Shown here: positions 34,573 to 42,431 of the stretch, piece after piece | Position numbering within the stretch: position 1 is the stretch's first letter | Layout of the letters: every line of letters begins with the position of its first letter | NCBI RefSeq assembly: GCF_900631945.1 | Contig: NZ_UZWE01000036.1 | Location: forward strand, 124,001-188,000 | Origin: Paracoccus haematequi | Lineage (GTDB): Bacteria > Pseudomonadota > Alphaproteobacteria > Rhodobacterales > Rhodobacteraceae | DNA length: 64,000 bases | Direction of reading: 5' to 3' | The notes under the pieces: model-generated | What the model was told of the DNA's origin: nothing | Seen by the model: the letters and a program-made list of their open reading frames with translations, nothing else | Database searches by the model: none | Position numbers and translations under genes: made by a program

Positions 34573-35415
34573 ATGACCGATCCCTGCATCATCTGCGTGG
34601 CGATCACCGGATCGCTGCCGACCAAGGACAACAACCCCGCCGTGCCGATCACCATCGCCGAGCAGCTCGAATCCACCCAGGAAGCCTTCGAGGCGGGCGC
34701 GACGATCGCCCACTGCCATGTCCGGGATCACGCCGGCAAGCCGACCAGCGACCCCGACCGTTTCGCCGCGCTGAAAGAGGGGCTGGAAAAGCACTGTCCC
34801 GGCCTGATCGTGCAACTGTCCACGGGCGGGCGGTCCGGAGCGGGCCAGGCGCGCGGCGGGATGCTGCCGCTGCGGCCCGACATGGCGTCCCTGTCGGTGG
34901 GGTCGAACAACTTCCCGACCCGCGTTTATGAAAACCCGCCTGATCTGGTGGACTGGCTTGCCCAGGAAATGCTGGACCATGACGTGAAGCCGGAAATCGA
35001 GGCCTTCGACCTGTCCCATATCCTCAAGGCGCATCAGATGTGGAAGGCGGGGCAGATCAGGGACCGGCCCTATGTGCAGTTCGTGATGGGCGTGAGGAAC
35101 GCCATGCCCGCCGACCGCGAGGTGTTCGATTATTACATCTATACTGTCAAGCGGCTGTTCGGCCAGGATGCGCCCTGGTGCGCGGCCGGGATCGGGCCGA
35201 ACCAGATCGTGCTGAACGAATGGGCCATCGGCGCGGGCGGCCACGCCCGCACGGGGCTTGAGGACAATGTGCGCCTGGACCGGGATCGGCTGGCGCCCTC
35301 GAACGCGGCTTTGGTCCGCCGCGCCGCCCGGATCGCGGAACGGCATGGCCGCCCCGTCGCGACATGGCGGCAGGCGCGACAGATCCTGGGGCTGCGGATG
35401 CCGGAAGCCGCCTGA
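34573..35415 (+). CDS. BKACE-family beta-keto acid cleavage enzyme (DUF849)
   Basis: The 280-residue zinc enzyme has ICVAITGSLPTKDNNPAVPIT, the metal-binding AHCHVRDHAGKPTSDP (His47, His49), QLSTGG and GVRNAMPADREVFD, with the late AAGIGPNQIVLNEWAIGAGGHARTGLEDN block. BKACE enzymes join a beta-keto acid with acetyl-CoA to give acetoacetate and a new CoA ester. Beside pca genes the likely substrate is 3-oxoadipate, which would give succinyl-CoA; this is inference. AAGGGGACTGAC fixes the start. It diverges from the transporter operon. Confidence 0.9.
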   Translation: MTDPCIICVAITGSLPTKDNNPAVPITIAEQLESTQEAFEAGATIAHCHVRDHAGKPTSDPDRFAALKEGLEKHCPGLIVQLSTGGRSGAGQARGGMLPLRPDMASLSVGSNNFPTRVYENPPDLVDWLAQEMLDHDVKPEIEAFDLSHILKAHQMWKAGQIRDRPYVQFVMGVRNAMPADREVFDYYIYTVKRLFGQDAPWCAAGIGPNQIVLNEWAIGAGGHARTGLEDNVRLDRDRLAPSNAALVRRAARIAERHGRPVATWRQARQILGLRMPEAA

Positions 35416-35418
35416 ATC

Positions 35419-35434
35419 ATAACCGGCAAGATAT
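35419..35434. promoter_or_regulatory. Imperfect PcaQ-like box before the MFS gene
   Basis: ATAACCGGCAAGATAT matches 13 of 16 bases of the perfect box at 40557-40572, with the left half intact. It begins 4 bp after the BKACE stop and lies about 155 bp before the transporter start, so it could bring the transporter under PcaQ control. Confidence 0.35.
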
Positions 35435-35589
35435 GGATCGCGGAAAAGATTTCATGCCGCAGGCTAAGTGTTTCTTTGTTCACAGGCGGCCGCGGTGATA
35501 ATGTGCCCGCCGGGGATGAGGCCGGATCGCAGATCGTCGCAACGGGTTGGACACCTGTCGCCCTCCCCCTGATGGGAAGGAGACATCAT

Positions 35590-36855
35590 TTGCCAACCAC
35601 CTTTGTTCAAAGCAGCGCCGCCCGCACGGTCGCGATCCTGTGCTGGATCGCGGTCGTTCTGGACGGCTTCGATCTTGTCGTGCTGGGCGCGCTGATCCCC
35701 ACCTTGACCGGCGGCGACACGCCCTGGATGACGCCCGCGCAGGCGACCTTCGTGTCCACCATCAGCCTTGTCGGCATGACTCTGGGCGCGCTGTCCATCG
35801 GAATCGCGACCGACTGGCTGGGACGGCGCAAGGTGATGATCTTCGCCGTGCTGGTCTTTTCGGCGCTGACGCTGGCCTGCGCCTTCGCGCAGAACTATGT
35901 CCAGCTGGGCATCTTCCGCTTCCTGGCGGGCTTCGGGCTGGGCGGCTGCCTGCCCACCGCCATCGCCATGGTCACCGAATTCTCCAGCGGCAGGGCGGGC
36001 AAGGCGTCCACCACGGTGATGACCGGCTATCACGTCGGCGCGGTCGCAACCGCGCTGCTGGGCCTTCTGGTTCTGCCGACGTTGGGCTGGCACGCGATGT
36101 TCGTCATCGGCGCCGTTCCCGGTTTCATCCTGGGGCCGGTCATGTACCGCAGCCTGCCCGAATCGCCGTCCTTCCTGCTGGCCAGCGGCCGCCGGGCCGA
36201 GGCCGAGGCGATCGCCGCGCGCTATGGCCTGACCCTGCCCGAGTCCGCGCCCCTGCCCGAGGAGCGCGCCTCGCTTGCCGCGCTGTTCCGGGGGAAGCTG
36301 CTGCGGAACTCGGTCGCCATCTGCGTGACCTCGTTCATGGGGCTGCTGCTGGTCTATGGCCTGAACACCTGGCTGCCCAAGCTGATGGTGGCGGCGGGAT
36401 ACAGCCTGACGGGCGGCCTGTGGCTGCTGTTGCTGCTGAACGCCGGGGCGATCTGCGGGCTGCTGGCGGCGGGGCGCGTGGGCGACCGGATCGGGCTGAA
36501 GGTCGCGGCGGTGGCCTGGTTCCTGTGCGGGGCGGTGCTGCTGGCGGTGCTGTCGGTGCGGATGGGGCCGGGGCTGCTTTATCCGATGGTGTTCCTGACC
36601 GGCTGCTTCGTCTTTTCGGCGCAGGTGCTGGTCTATGCCTTCGTCGCCTCGAATTATCCGCCCGGCGTACGGGCGACGGCGCTTGGCGTGGCGGCGGGCG
36701 TCGGACGGCTGGGCGCCATCGCCGGGCCGCTGGTCGGGGGCACGCTGGTGTCGATGGGCATCGGCCATCCCTGGGGCTTCTATGTCTTCGCCATCGTCGG
36801 CCTGCTGGGGGCGGTGGCCCTGGCGCAGTCGGTGGTGCTGCGCCAGAAGGTCTGA
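35590..36855 (+). CDS. MFS aromatic acid:H+ symporter (PcaK-like)
   Basis: The roughly 421-residue protein has 12 transmembrane helices and the AAHS-family marks DGFDLVVLGALIPTL in helix 1 and GIATDWLGRRKVM between helices 2 and 3. FRFLAGFGLGGCLPTAIAMVTEFS and FVASNYPPGVRATALG are also present. Such carriers import protocatechuate, 4-hydroxybenzoate or related acids. GGAAGGAGA lies 7 nt before a TTG at 35590, which I take as start; no ATG in that region has a comparable ribosome site. It lies between the BKACE gene and the convergent pcaB. Confidence 0.85.
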   Translation: MPTTFVQSSAARTVAILCWIAVVLDGFDLVVLGALIPTLTGGDTPWMTPAQATFVSTISLVGMTLGALSIGIATDWLGRRKVMIFAVLVFSALTLACAFAQNYVQLGIFRFLAGFGLGGCLPTAIAMVTEFSSGRAGKASTTVMTGYHVGAVATALLGLLVLPTLGWHAMFVIGAVPGFILGPVMYRSLPESPSFLLASGRRAEAEAIAARYGLTLPESAPLPEERASLAALFRGKLLRNSVAICVTSFMGLLLVYGLNTWLPKLMVAAGYSLTGGLWLLLLLNAGAICGLLAAGRVGDRIGLKVAAVAWFLCGAVLLAVLSVRMGPGLLYPMVFLTGCFVFSAQVLVYAFVASNYPPGVRATALGVAAGVGRLGAIAGPLVGGTLVSMGIGHPWGFYVFAIVGLLGAVALAQSVVLRQKV

Positions 36856-36889
36856 AAACGCGGGGCGCGCGCCTTCGGGCGCCCCTTCG

Positions 36890-37918
36890 CTACTCTGGCG
36901 CACCGATCCGCGTGACCTGACCGGCCAGCGTGATGGCGGTTGACAGCGCCCGGCCCGTGGCCTGCGCCATGCCGGGCAGGATCATCCATTCCAGCGCCCA
37001 GGCCGCGCCCGAGCGTTCCTGTTCATGGATCATCGCCTGATGGATCCCGGCAAGCTGCGTGGCGTTGAACCGCGCCAGCGTCACCAGCAGTTCCGCTATG
37101 ACCGGGTTCTGCTTGTGCGCCATCGCGGACGAGGTGCCGCCGCCCGACAGCGCGATCTCCCCGATCCCCTGCTGGGCCATCAGGGCGATGTCCTGGCCCA
37201 TCTTGCCCAGCGTGCCGCTGACCAGCGACAGGATCCCCGCGAACTCGGCCACGCCGTCGCGTATCGCGTGCCAGGCGCGGGGCGGGTTTTCCAGGCCAAG
37301 CGCCGCCGCCATGTCCGCCGCCACGGTATCCGCCTTGTCGCCCAGATCCCTGCGGTCGCCCGAGGCGCCGCCCAGTTGCAGCCGGGCGACGCGCGGCCGG
37401 GCCTGCGCGATCCGGGCGCGATGGTCGGCCAGCGGCAGAAGCCAGGGGGCGATGCGGTCGGCCACGGTGATTTCGGTCGCCGCCTGCATCCGGGTGCGGC
37501 CCATCAGCGGGCGCGCGCCGAAGCGGCAGTCCAGTTCCCGCAGCGCCTCCTCCAGCACCGCCAGCCGCGCGTCGATCAGCGCCAGCGTGTCGCGCATGGC
37601 GATGGTGGTGGCGGTGTCGATCACGTCCTGGGACGTGGCGCCCTTGTGGACCGCCGCCGCATCGCCCGCTTGCGCCTTCATCTGCCTGACCAGGCGCGGC
37701 ACGACAACGCCGTCCTGCCCGTTGCCCGCGCGCAGATCGTCCATGTCGAAAGCCATGTCCTCGATGGCCCGCGCTGCGCCCTCATCGCCAAGCGCGCGGC
37801 TGAAGGCGGCCTCGAAAGCGCGCATCCCGGCAAGCTGGGCCTCGGGCGACCACAGCCCGGCCATGTCGGGATCGGCGAACAGCCCGCCCAGCCAGGGGTG
37901 GTCGAAAGCATCGGTCAT
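36890..37918 (-). CDS. pcaB: 3-carboxy-cis,cis-muconate cycloisomerase
   Basis: The 342-residue fumarase/aspartase-superfamily enzyme has KGATSQDVIDTA, the TRMQAATEITVADRIAPW segment and the signature loop GGGTSSAMAHKQNP. It lactonises 3-carboxy-muconate to 4-carboxymuconolactone in the protocatechuate branch. It is shorter than the roughly 450-residue Pseudomonas form and matches the short alphaproteobacterial type. It is the last gene of the pcaDCHGB operon, 65 bp after pcaG. Confidence 0.94.
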   Translation of the reverse strand: MTDAFDHPWLGGLFADPDMAGLWSPEAQLAGMRAFEAAFSRALGDEGAARAIEDMAFDMDDLRAGNGQDGVVVPRLVRQMKAQAGDAAAVHKGATSQDVIDTATTIAMRDTLALIDARLAVLEEALRELDCRFGARPLMGRTRMQAATEITVADRIAPWLLPLADHRARIAQARPRVARLQLGGASGDRRDLGDKADTVAADMAAALGLENPPRAWHAIRDGVAEFAGILSLVSGTLGKMGQDIALMAQQGIGEIALSGGGTSSAMAHKQNPVIAELLVTLARFNATQLAGIHQAMIHEQERSGAAWALEWMILPGMAQATGRALSTAITLAGQVTRIGAPE

Positions 37919-37983
37919 GGCTTGCCCTTTCCATGCGAAAGCGGCGCGAGGATGCCCCGCGCCGCGCCCAGTCTAACCCGCGA

Positions 37984-38583
37984 TCAGATGTCCAGGAACA
38001 CCGTCTCGCCTTCGCCTTGCAGGCGGATGTCGAAGCGATACCTGCCGTCGCCGGTCTTTTTCGCGATCAGCGTCTGCACGCGCGGGCGCTGTTCGATGCG
38101 CGACAGGAGTGGGTCGCCCTCGTTGTCCTCGTCCTCGAAATAGATGCGGGTCTGCAACCCGATGTTGATCCCCCGCGCCACGACCCACAGCGAGATATGC
38201 GGCGCGAAGGCCCGGCCGTAACGCGATGGAACCCGGCCCGGCTTGACAGTGCGCAGGGTGAATTCCCCCGTGATCGCATCGGCGGCAAAGCGGCAATGGC
38301 CCGAAACGGCCGGATCGGCGCCGTCCTGGCCCGCGAAACGCCCCTCGGCGTCCGCCTGCCAGCTTTCGATCAGCGCATCGCGCAGCGCCCAGCCGGTGCC
38401 GTCATAGACGGAACCTACGATCTCGATGACCTGGCCCTTGGCGCCGTCGGCGATGGGCGAGGTGCCGATTTCCGCGTCGTAATAGCCGGCATTGCCTGCA
38501 TAGGTCGGCATCAAGCCAATATGGACATAGGGTCCGGCGGTCTGCGACGCGGTTTCCGTCAGGACATTCAGCGGCTGGACCAT
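37984..38583 (-). CDS. pcaG: Protocatechuate 3,4-dioxygenase alpha subunit
   Basis: The 199-residue subunit has TASQTAGPYVHIGLMP, LRDALIESWQADAEGRF, and GRAFAPHISLWVVARGINIGLQTRIYFEDE. It pairs with PcaH and lacks the iron ligands, as expected of alpha subunits. The enzyme cleaves protocatechuate between C3 and C4 with O2. One base separates the pcaH stop from its ATG, indicating coupled synthesis of the two subunits. Confidence 0.96.
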   Translation of the reverse strand: MVQPLNVLTETASQTAGPYVHIGLMPTYAGNAGYYDAEIGTSPIADGAKGQVIEIVGSVYDGTGWALRDALIESWQADAEGRFAGQDGADPAVSGHCRFAADAITGEFTLRTVKPGRVPSRYGRAFAPHISLWVVARGINIGLQTRIYFEDEDNEGDPLLSRIEQRPRVQTLIAKKTGDGRYRFDIRLQGEGETVFLDI

Positions 38584-38584
38584 C

Positions 38585-39313
38585 TTACATCCCCTCGATC
38601 TTGTTTTCGAACATGGTCTGGCGGCGGCCGCGCAGGACGATGTCGAATTTGTAGGCCAGGTAATCCAGCGGCCGCGAATGCGCCATGTCCAGCGGCGCGA
38701 CCAGCCGGTCAAGCTGGGATCGGTTGCGGATCGTCGCGGCGATGGGGCACAGGGGGATCAGCGGATCGCCCTCGAAATACATCTGGGTAATCAGGCGCTG
38801 CCCGAAGCTGTGGCCATAGACCGAGATATGGATATGCATCGGCCGCCAGTCGTTGCCCCGGTTCGGCCAGGGATAGGCGCCGGGACGGATGGTCAGGAAC
38901 TGGTAACAGCCGTTCTCGTCTGTCAGCGTCCGCCCGCAGCCGCCGAAATTCGGGTCCAGCGGCGCCAGATAGCTGTCCTTCTTGTGGCGGTAACGCCCCC
39001 CGGCATTGGCCTGCCAGATTTCCACTAGCGTGTTCGGCACGGGCCGGGCGTTTTCATCCAGCACGCGGCCGTGCATCAGGATGCGTTCGCCCACGGCGGG
39101 GGCGGCGCCCTTGGTCCAGTTCAGGATCAGGTTGTTGTCCAGCGCGCCGATGGCGGAATGGCCGAAGGTCGGGCCGGTTTCCTCGGAGGGGCCGGATTCC
39201 ATCGTCAGCAGCGGCAGGTTCGGCGACCGGGCCACCGATGTCTTGTAGTCGGGAAAATACGCATCCGGGTGCGCCTCGCGGTTGCGAGGGATCAGCGGGC
39301 CTAGATCGGTCAT
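38585..39313 (-). CDS. pcaH: Protocatechuate 3,4-dioxygenase beta subunit
   Basis: The 242-residue subunit carries all four non-heme Fe(III) ligands at the positions known from Pseudomonas PcaH: Tyr108, Tyr147, His160 and His162 (in GGRYRHKKDSY and YPWPNRGNDWRPMHIHISVYG). This supports the start at 39313. It catalyses intradiol ring cleavage of protocatechuate. It overlaps pcaC by four bases. Confidence 0.97.
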   Translation of the reverse strand: MTDLGPLIPRNREAHPDAYFPDYKTSVARSPNLPLLTMESGPSEETGPTFGHSAIGALDNNLILNWTKGAAPAVGERILMHGRVLDENARPVPNTLVEIWQANAGGRYRHKKDSYLAPLDPNFGGCGRTLTDENGCYQFLTIRPGAYPWPNRGNDWRPMHIHISVYGHSFGQRLITQMYFEGDPLIPLCPIAATIRNRSQLDRLVAPLDMAHSRPLDYLAYKFDIVLRGRRQTMFENKIEGM

Positions 39314-39705
39314 TCGGATGCCGCCTCCATCTCGGCATAGGTCTGTTTCGCCAGCTTGATGGCGTGGTTCGCGCGGGGCACACCGGCATAGATGGCGACG
39401 TGCTGGAACGCCTCCATCACGTCGCGTTTGGACGCGCCGGTTCGGGCCGTGGCCCGGATGTGCATGGGGATTTCCTCGAAATTGCCGGTCGCGGCCAGCA
39501 GGGCCAGCGTCAGCATGGATCGTTCCCGTCTGGTGATCGCGTCGGAGGCCCAGACGGTCCCCCAGGCGGATTCGGTGATGAGATCCTGGAAAGGCCGGTC
39601 CAGGTCGGATTTCGCGGCCTCGGCCCGGTCCACATGGGCGTCGCCCAGGACCGCGCGGCGGGTCGCCATTCCCTGCGCGTGGCGGTCGGTCACGGGATCG
39701 GTCAT
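39310..39705 (-). CDS. pcaC: 4-carboxymuconolactone decarboxylase
   Basis: The 131-residue protein has the alkylhydroperoxidase-D-like fold of PcaC: RRAVLGDAHVDRA, PFQDLITESAWGTVW, RRERSMLTLALLAATG and the HIRATARTGASKRDVMEAFQHVAIYAGVPRANHA C-terminal block. It decarboxylates 4-carboxymuconolactone to 3-oxoadipate enol-lactone. It is a stand-alone gene, not fused to pcaD as in some genera. It overlaps both neighbours by four bases. Confidence 0.96.
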   Translation of the reverse strand: MTDPVTDRHAQGMATRRAVLGDAHVDRAEAAKSDLDRPFQDLITESAWGTVWASDAITRRERSMLTLALLAATGNFEEIPMHIRATARTGASKRDVMEAFQHVAIYAGVPRANHAIKLAKQTYAEMEAASE

Positions 39706-40487
39706 GGGGCGGTCCTTTCCAGAAAATCGGTCAGCAGCCGGGCGGTGGCGGCGGGCTGTTCTACGCAGGGGATATGGCCCGCGTCAGGAATGACGTGGAA
39801 TTCCGCGCCGCACAGGTCGGCCGTGGCGCGCACCAGATCGGGCGGGGTGGACCCGTCCTGATCGCCCGCCATCGCCAGAACCGGCAGGGTCAGCGCGCGG
39901 GTGGATTCAGTCAGGTCGGCGCCCGCGATGGCCGCGCAGCAGCCGGCGTAACCGGCGACCGTGGTGCGGGTCAGCATGTTGCGCCACAACGGAAATTCCG
40001 GGTCGGCGTCGCGGAAGGCCGGGGTGAACCAGCGTTCCAGGATCGGCCCGGCAAGGGCCGCGATACCGTCGCGATTGATCGTGTCGATGCGGTCCTGCCA
40101 CAGCTGCGCGGTGCCGATCTGCGCCGCCGTGTCCATCAAAACCAACGCCCGGACCAGGTCGGGCCGCCGGGCCGCAAGCCCTTGGCCGATCAGCCCGCCG
40201 ATGGACAGGCCCACGAAGGTCACGTCGCGCAGGGACAGGCCGTCGCAGACCGCCTCGGCATCCGCGACCAACTGGTCCATGGAATAGGGCGCGGGCGTGG
40301 CGTCGGTCAGCCCGTGGCCGCGCTTGTCGAAGCGCACGATCCGCAGCCCGGCGGGCAGCAACGGCAGCAGCGCGTCCCAGATCCGCAGATCGGTGCCCAG
40401 CGAATTGGCCAGCACCACCGCGCGCCCGTCGCGCGGGCCTTCGTCGCGGATGTGGATGGTGATGTCGGATGTGGAGATGGTCTGCAT
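39702..40487 (-). CDS. pcaD: 3-oxoadipate enol-lactonase
   Basis: The 261-residue alpha/beta-hydrolase has the nucleophile elbow VGLSIGGLIGQGLA, the acid in MAGDQDGSTPP and the catalytic His in DAGHIPCVEQP. It hydrolyses the enol-lactone to 3-oxoadipate. It is the first gene of the pcaDCHGB operon and diverges from pcaQ, with the PcaQ box 70 bp upstream and a TATAAT -10 in between. GGGGGAAAG precedes the ATG. Confidence 0.95.
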   Translation of the reverse strand: MQTISTSDITIHIRDEGPRDGRAVVLANSLGTDLRIWDALLPLLPAGLRIVRFDKRGHGLTDATPAPYSMDQLVADAEAVCDGLSLRDVTFVGLSIGGLIGQGLAARRPDLVRALVLMDTAAQIGTAQLWQDRIDTINRDGIAALAGPILERWFTPAFRDADPEFPLWRNMLTRTTVAGYAGCCAAIAGADLTESTRALTLPVLAMAGDQDGSTPPDLVRATADLCGAEFHVIPDAGHIPCVEQPAATARLLTDFLERTAP

Positions 40488-40534
40488 TCTTTCCCCCTTG
40501 CGCTGCTTATCGCATGACAGATGCGGCGATGAAA

Positions 40535-40540
40535 ATTATA
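40535..40540 (-). promoter_or_regulatory. -10 element of the pcaD promoter
   Basis: TATAAT on the minus strand sits 48 bp before the pcaD start. The -35 position, 17 bp upstream, falls inside the PcaQ box, which suits activation by a LysR-type protein. The surrounding ATTATAAT is self-complementary, so a -10 can be read toward pcaQ as well. Confidence 0.55.
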
Positions 40541-40556
40541 ATGATGGAAAGATACC

Positions 40557-40572
40557 ATAACCGGAAGGTTAT
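40557..40572. promoter_or_regulatory. PcaQ operator, perfect palindrome
   Basis: ATAACC-GGAA-GGTTAT matches the PcaQ site ATAACC-N4-GGTTA known from Sinorhizobium and Agrobacterium. It ends one base before the pcaQ ATG, and its GGAAGG is also the ribosome-binding site of pcaQ. Binding here should activate pcaD and could block pcaQ expression. Confidence 0.85.
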
Positions 40573-40573
40573 C

Positions 40574-41476
40574 ATGCTGCATTCCCATCTGCGCCTGCGC
40601 CACCTGCGCTGCTTTCTGGAAACGGCGCGCCTGGGCAGCCTGTCGGCGGCGGCCGAGGCGCTGCATGTCAGCCAGCCCGCCGCCTCCAAGACCATCCGCG
40701 AGCTTGAGGAGATCCTGGGCGTCCAGTTGTTCGACAGGTCCGGGCGCAAGCTGGCGCTGACGCCGGCGGGCCGGGTCTATCAGACCCATGCCGGCACCGC
40801 GCTTGCCGATCTGGAACGGGCGCAGTCGCTGGTGCTGTCGCCGCCTCCGGAACGCCCGCGCCTGCATCTGGGGGTGCTGCCCACGGCGGCCACGGGACTG
40901 GTGCCGCGCGCGGCCCTGGCATTCCGCGAAACCCGACCCGATGTCCTGCTGGACGTGATGACCGGGCCGAACTGGCTGCTGCTGTCGCTGCTGCGCGAAG
41001 GACAGCTTGACCTGGTGGTGGGCCGGATGCCCACGGCGGGCAATACCGAGGGGCTGGGCTTCCGGCGCCTTTACTGGGAGCGTGTCGTGCCGGTCGTGCG
41101 CGCGGGCCATCCGCTGTTGCGGCTGGACTGGGATTACGGCGAACTGGCTCATCATCCGCTGATGCTGCCGCCCGCAGGGGCGATGATCGCGTCCTCGGTC
41201 AGAAGCTGGCTGCATTCGGTCGGCATCACCGACCCGCAGCCCGCGTTCGAGAACGTCTCGCTGGCCTTCGGGCGCGAGGTCGTGACCCGTTCGGACACGG
41301 TGTGGTTCATATCCGAAGGGGTGGTGCGCCCGGAAATCGAATCGGGCGCCCTGGTCGTCCTGCCGATTCGCAACGAATTGCTGGGCGGCCCGGTCGGCAT
41401 TTCCCTGCGCGAGGGCGGCGAGCCGTCGCCCCCCGCGCAGGCGTTCATCGCCGCCCTGGAGGCCGCCGCTCGGTAA
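40574..41476 (+). CDS. pcaQ: LysR-family activator of the pca operon, PcaQ
   Basis: The 300-residue regulator starts MLHSHLRLRHLRCFLETARLG and has the winged helix AAAEALHVSQPAASKTIRELEEILGVQLFDRSG, matching PcaQ N-termini. The sensor domain (to LREGGEPSPPAQAF) is of typical length. In rhizobia PcaQ activates pcaDCHGB in response to 3-oxoadipate or 4-carboxymuconolactone. The PcaQ box overlapping its own ribosome site points to autoregulation. Its last codons overlap a fragment of pobA on the other strand. Confidence 0.93.
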   Translation: MLHSHLRLRHLRCFLETARLGSLSAAAEALHVSQPAASKTIRELEEILGVQLFDRSGRKLALTPAGRVYQTHAGTALADLERAQSLVLSPPPERPRLHLGVLPTAATGLVPRAALAFRETRPDVLLDVMTGPNWLLLSLLREGQLDLVVGRMPTAGNTEGLGFRRLYWERVVPVVRAGHPLLRLDWDYGELAHHPLMLPPAGAMIASSVRSWLHSVGITDPQPAFENVSLAFGREVVTRSDTVWFISEGVVRPEIESGALVVLPIRNELLGGPVGISLREGGEPSPPAQAFIAALEAAAR

Positions 41477-41800
41477 GGCAGGCCCACATAGTTTTCCGCC
41501 AGGTCGCGCTGCGCGGTTTCCGATTCCGCCAGATGGGCCAGGGTGGCGCGGCGCATCCGGGCGGCGAAGCTGTCCTCGTCGTCGAAGCGGTGTAGCATCA
41601 TCGTCATCTGCCAACTGAAGCGCATCGCCTTCCAGATCCGGGCCAAGGCGCGGCCGGAATAGGCGCCGATGCCGGTCTGGTCGCCCTTCAGCGCGGCGAT
41701 CAGCGCCGGGTGCAGATAGAATACATCCGATACCGCCAAGTTCAGTCCCTTGGCCCGGAAGGCGGGATGCGGCGGCGCGGCCGATTGATAAAGGCCGGTT
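41473..41800 (-). pseudogene. Remnant of pobA (4-hydroxybenzoate 3-monooxygenase), C-terminal part only
   Basis: Minus-strand reading gives AKGLNLAVSDV, then YSGRALARIWKAMRFSWQMT, MLHRFDD and ENYVGLPY, the C-terminal blocks of PobA. Only about 100 of roughly 390 residues remain. Upstream of HPAFRAKGLN the similarity stops, and a stop codon lies in frame near 41840. The normal end just after NYVGLPY is missing too, because the frame runs into the antisense of pcaQ. pobA commonly neighbours pcaQ, so this is probably decay of a once intact gene. Confidence 0.8.
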
Positions 41801-41814
41801 CGGCACGGTCGCGG

Positions 41815-41839
41815 GGAACGGACGGGCGGGACGATTGTT
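41815..41839 (+). promoter_or_regulatory. EcfG-type general stress promoter before the YciE-like gene
   Basis: GGAAC (41815-41819), a 16 bp spacer and TGTT (41836-41839) match the EcfG pattern except for the first base of the -10. It lies 56 bp before the ATG at 41896. The 41477-41895 stretch otherwise holds only the pobA remnant. Confidence 0.6.
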
Positions 41840-41895
41840 AAGGGGATGTCTCAGGGCCGCGACCGACGCGGCGGATCAAGCAACGGAGATTTTCC

Positions 41896-42396
41896 ATGGC
41901 CGACAAGACGCTGGACACGCTGTTTCACGAAACGCTGAAGGACATCTATTACGCCGAGCGCAAGATCCTGACCGCGCTGCGCAAGATGGCCCGCGCGGCG
42001 CAAAGCGAGGATCTGAAGGCTGCGTTCAAGGCGCATGAGGAGGAGACCCAGACCCAGGTCGAGCGCCTGACCCAGGTGTTCGAACTGATCGGCAAGCGCC
42101 CGCGCGGCAAGACCTGCGACGCCATCGAAGGCATCATTGCCGAAGGCGAGGACATCATTGACGAATTCAAGGACAGCCCCGCCCTCGACGCGGGCCTGCT
42201 GGCCGCAGCCCAGGCGGTCGAGCATTACGAGATCAGCCGTTATGGCACGCTGAAGGCCTGGGCGCAGACCCTGGGGCTGGACGAGGCCGCGTCGCTGCTG
42301 GACGAGACCTTGCAGGAAGAAACCGCCACGGACGAAAAGCTGACCAGCCTGGCCGAGGCGGTCATCAACGCCGCCGCCACCCAGGAAGCGGCCTGA
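41896..42396 (+). CDS. YciE/DUF892 ferritin-like stress protein
   Basis: The 166-residue protein forms a four-helix ferritin-like bundle. Candidate metal-binding blocks are FHETLKDIYYAERKILTAL, AFKAHEEETQTQVERL and AVEHYEISRYGTLKAWAQTLG. DUF892 proteins are induced by osmotic or general stress in many bacteria, with unclear biochemical function. An EcfG-like promoter lies upstream and a strong terminator follows. It belongs with the trehalose and small stress genes as likely members of one regulon. Confidence 0.92.
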   Translation: MADKTLDTLFHETLKDIYYAERKILTALRKMARAAQSEDLKAAFKAHEEETQTQVERLTQVFELIGKRPRGKTCDAIEGIIAEGEDIIDEFKDSPALDAGLLAAAQAVEHYEISRYGTLKAWAQTLGLDEAASLLDETLQEETATDEKLTSLAEAVINAAATQEAA

Positions 42397-42404
42397 TCAA
42401 CGGC

Positions 42405-42431
42405 AAGGCCCGCGCCCGTCGCGGGCCTTTT
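42405..42431. terminator. Rho-independent terminator shared by convergent genes
   Basis: GGCCCGCG and CGCGGGCC pair around a short loop, followed by TTTT on the plus strand and preceded by AA. It ends at the stop of the convergent cytochrome gene, so it can serve both. Confidence 0.8.
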
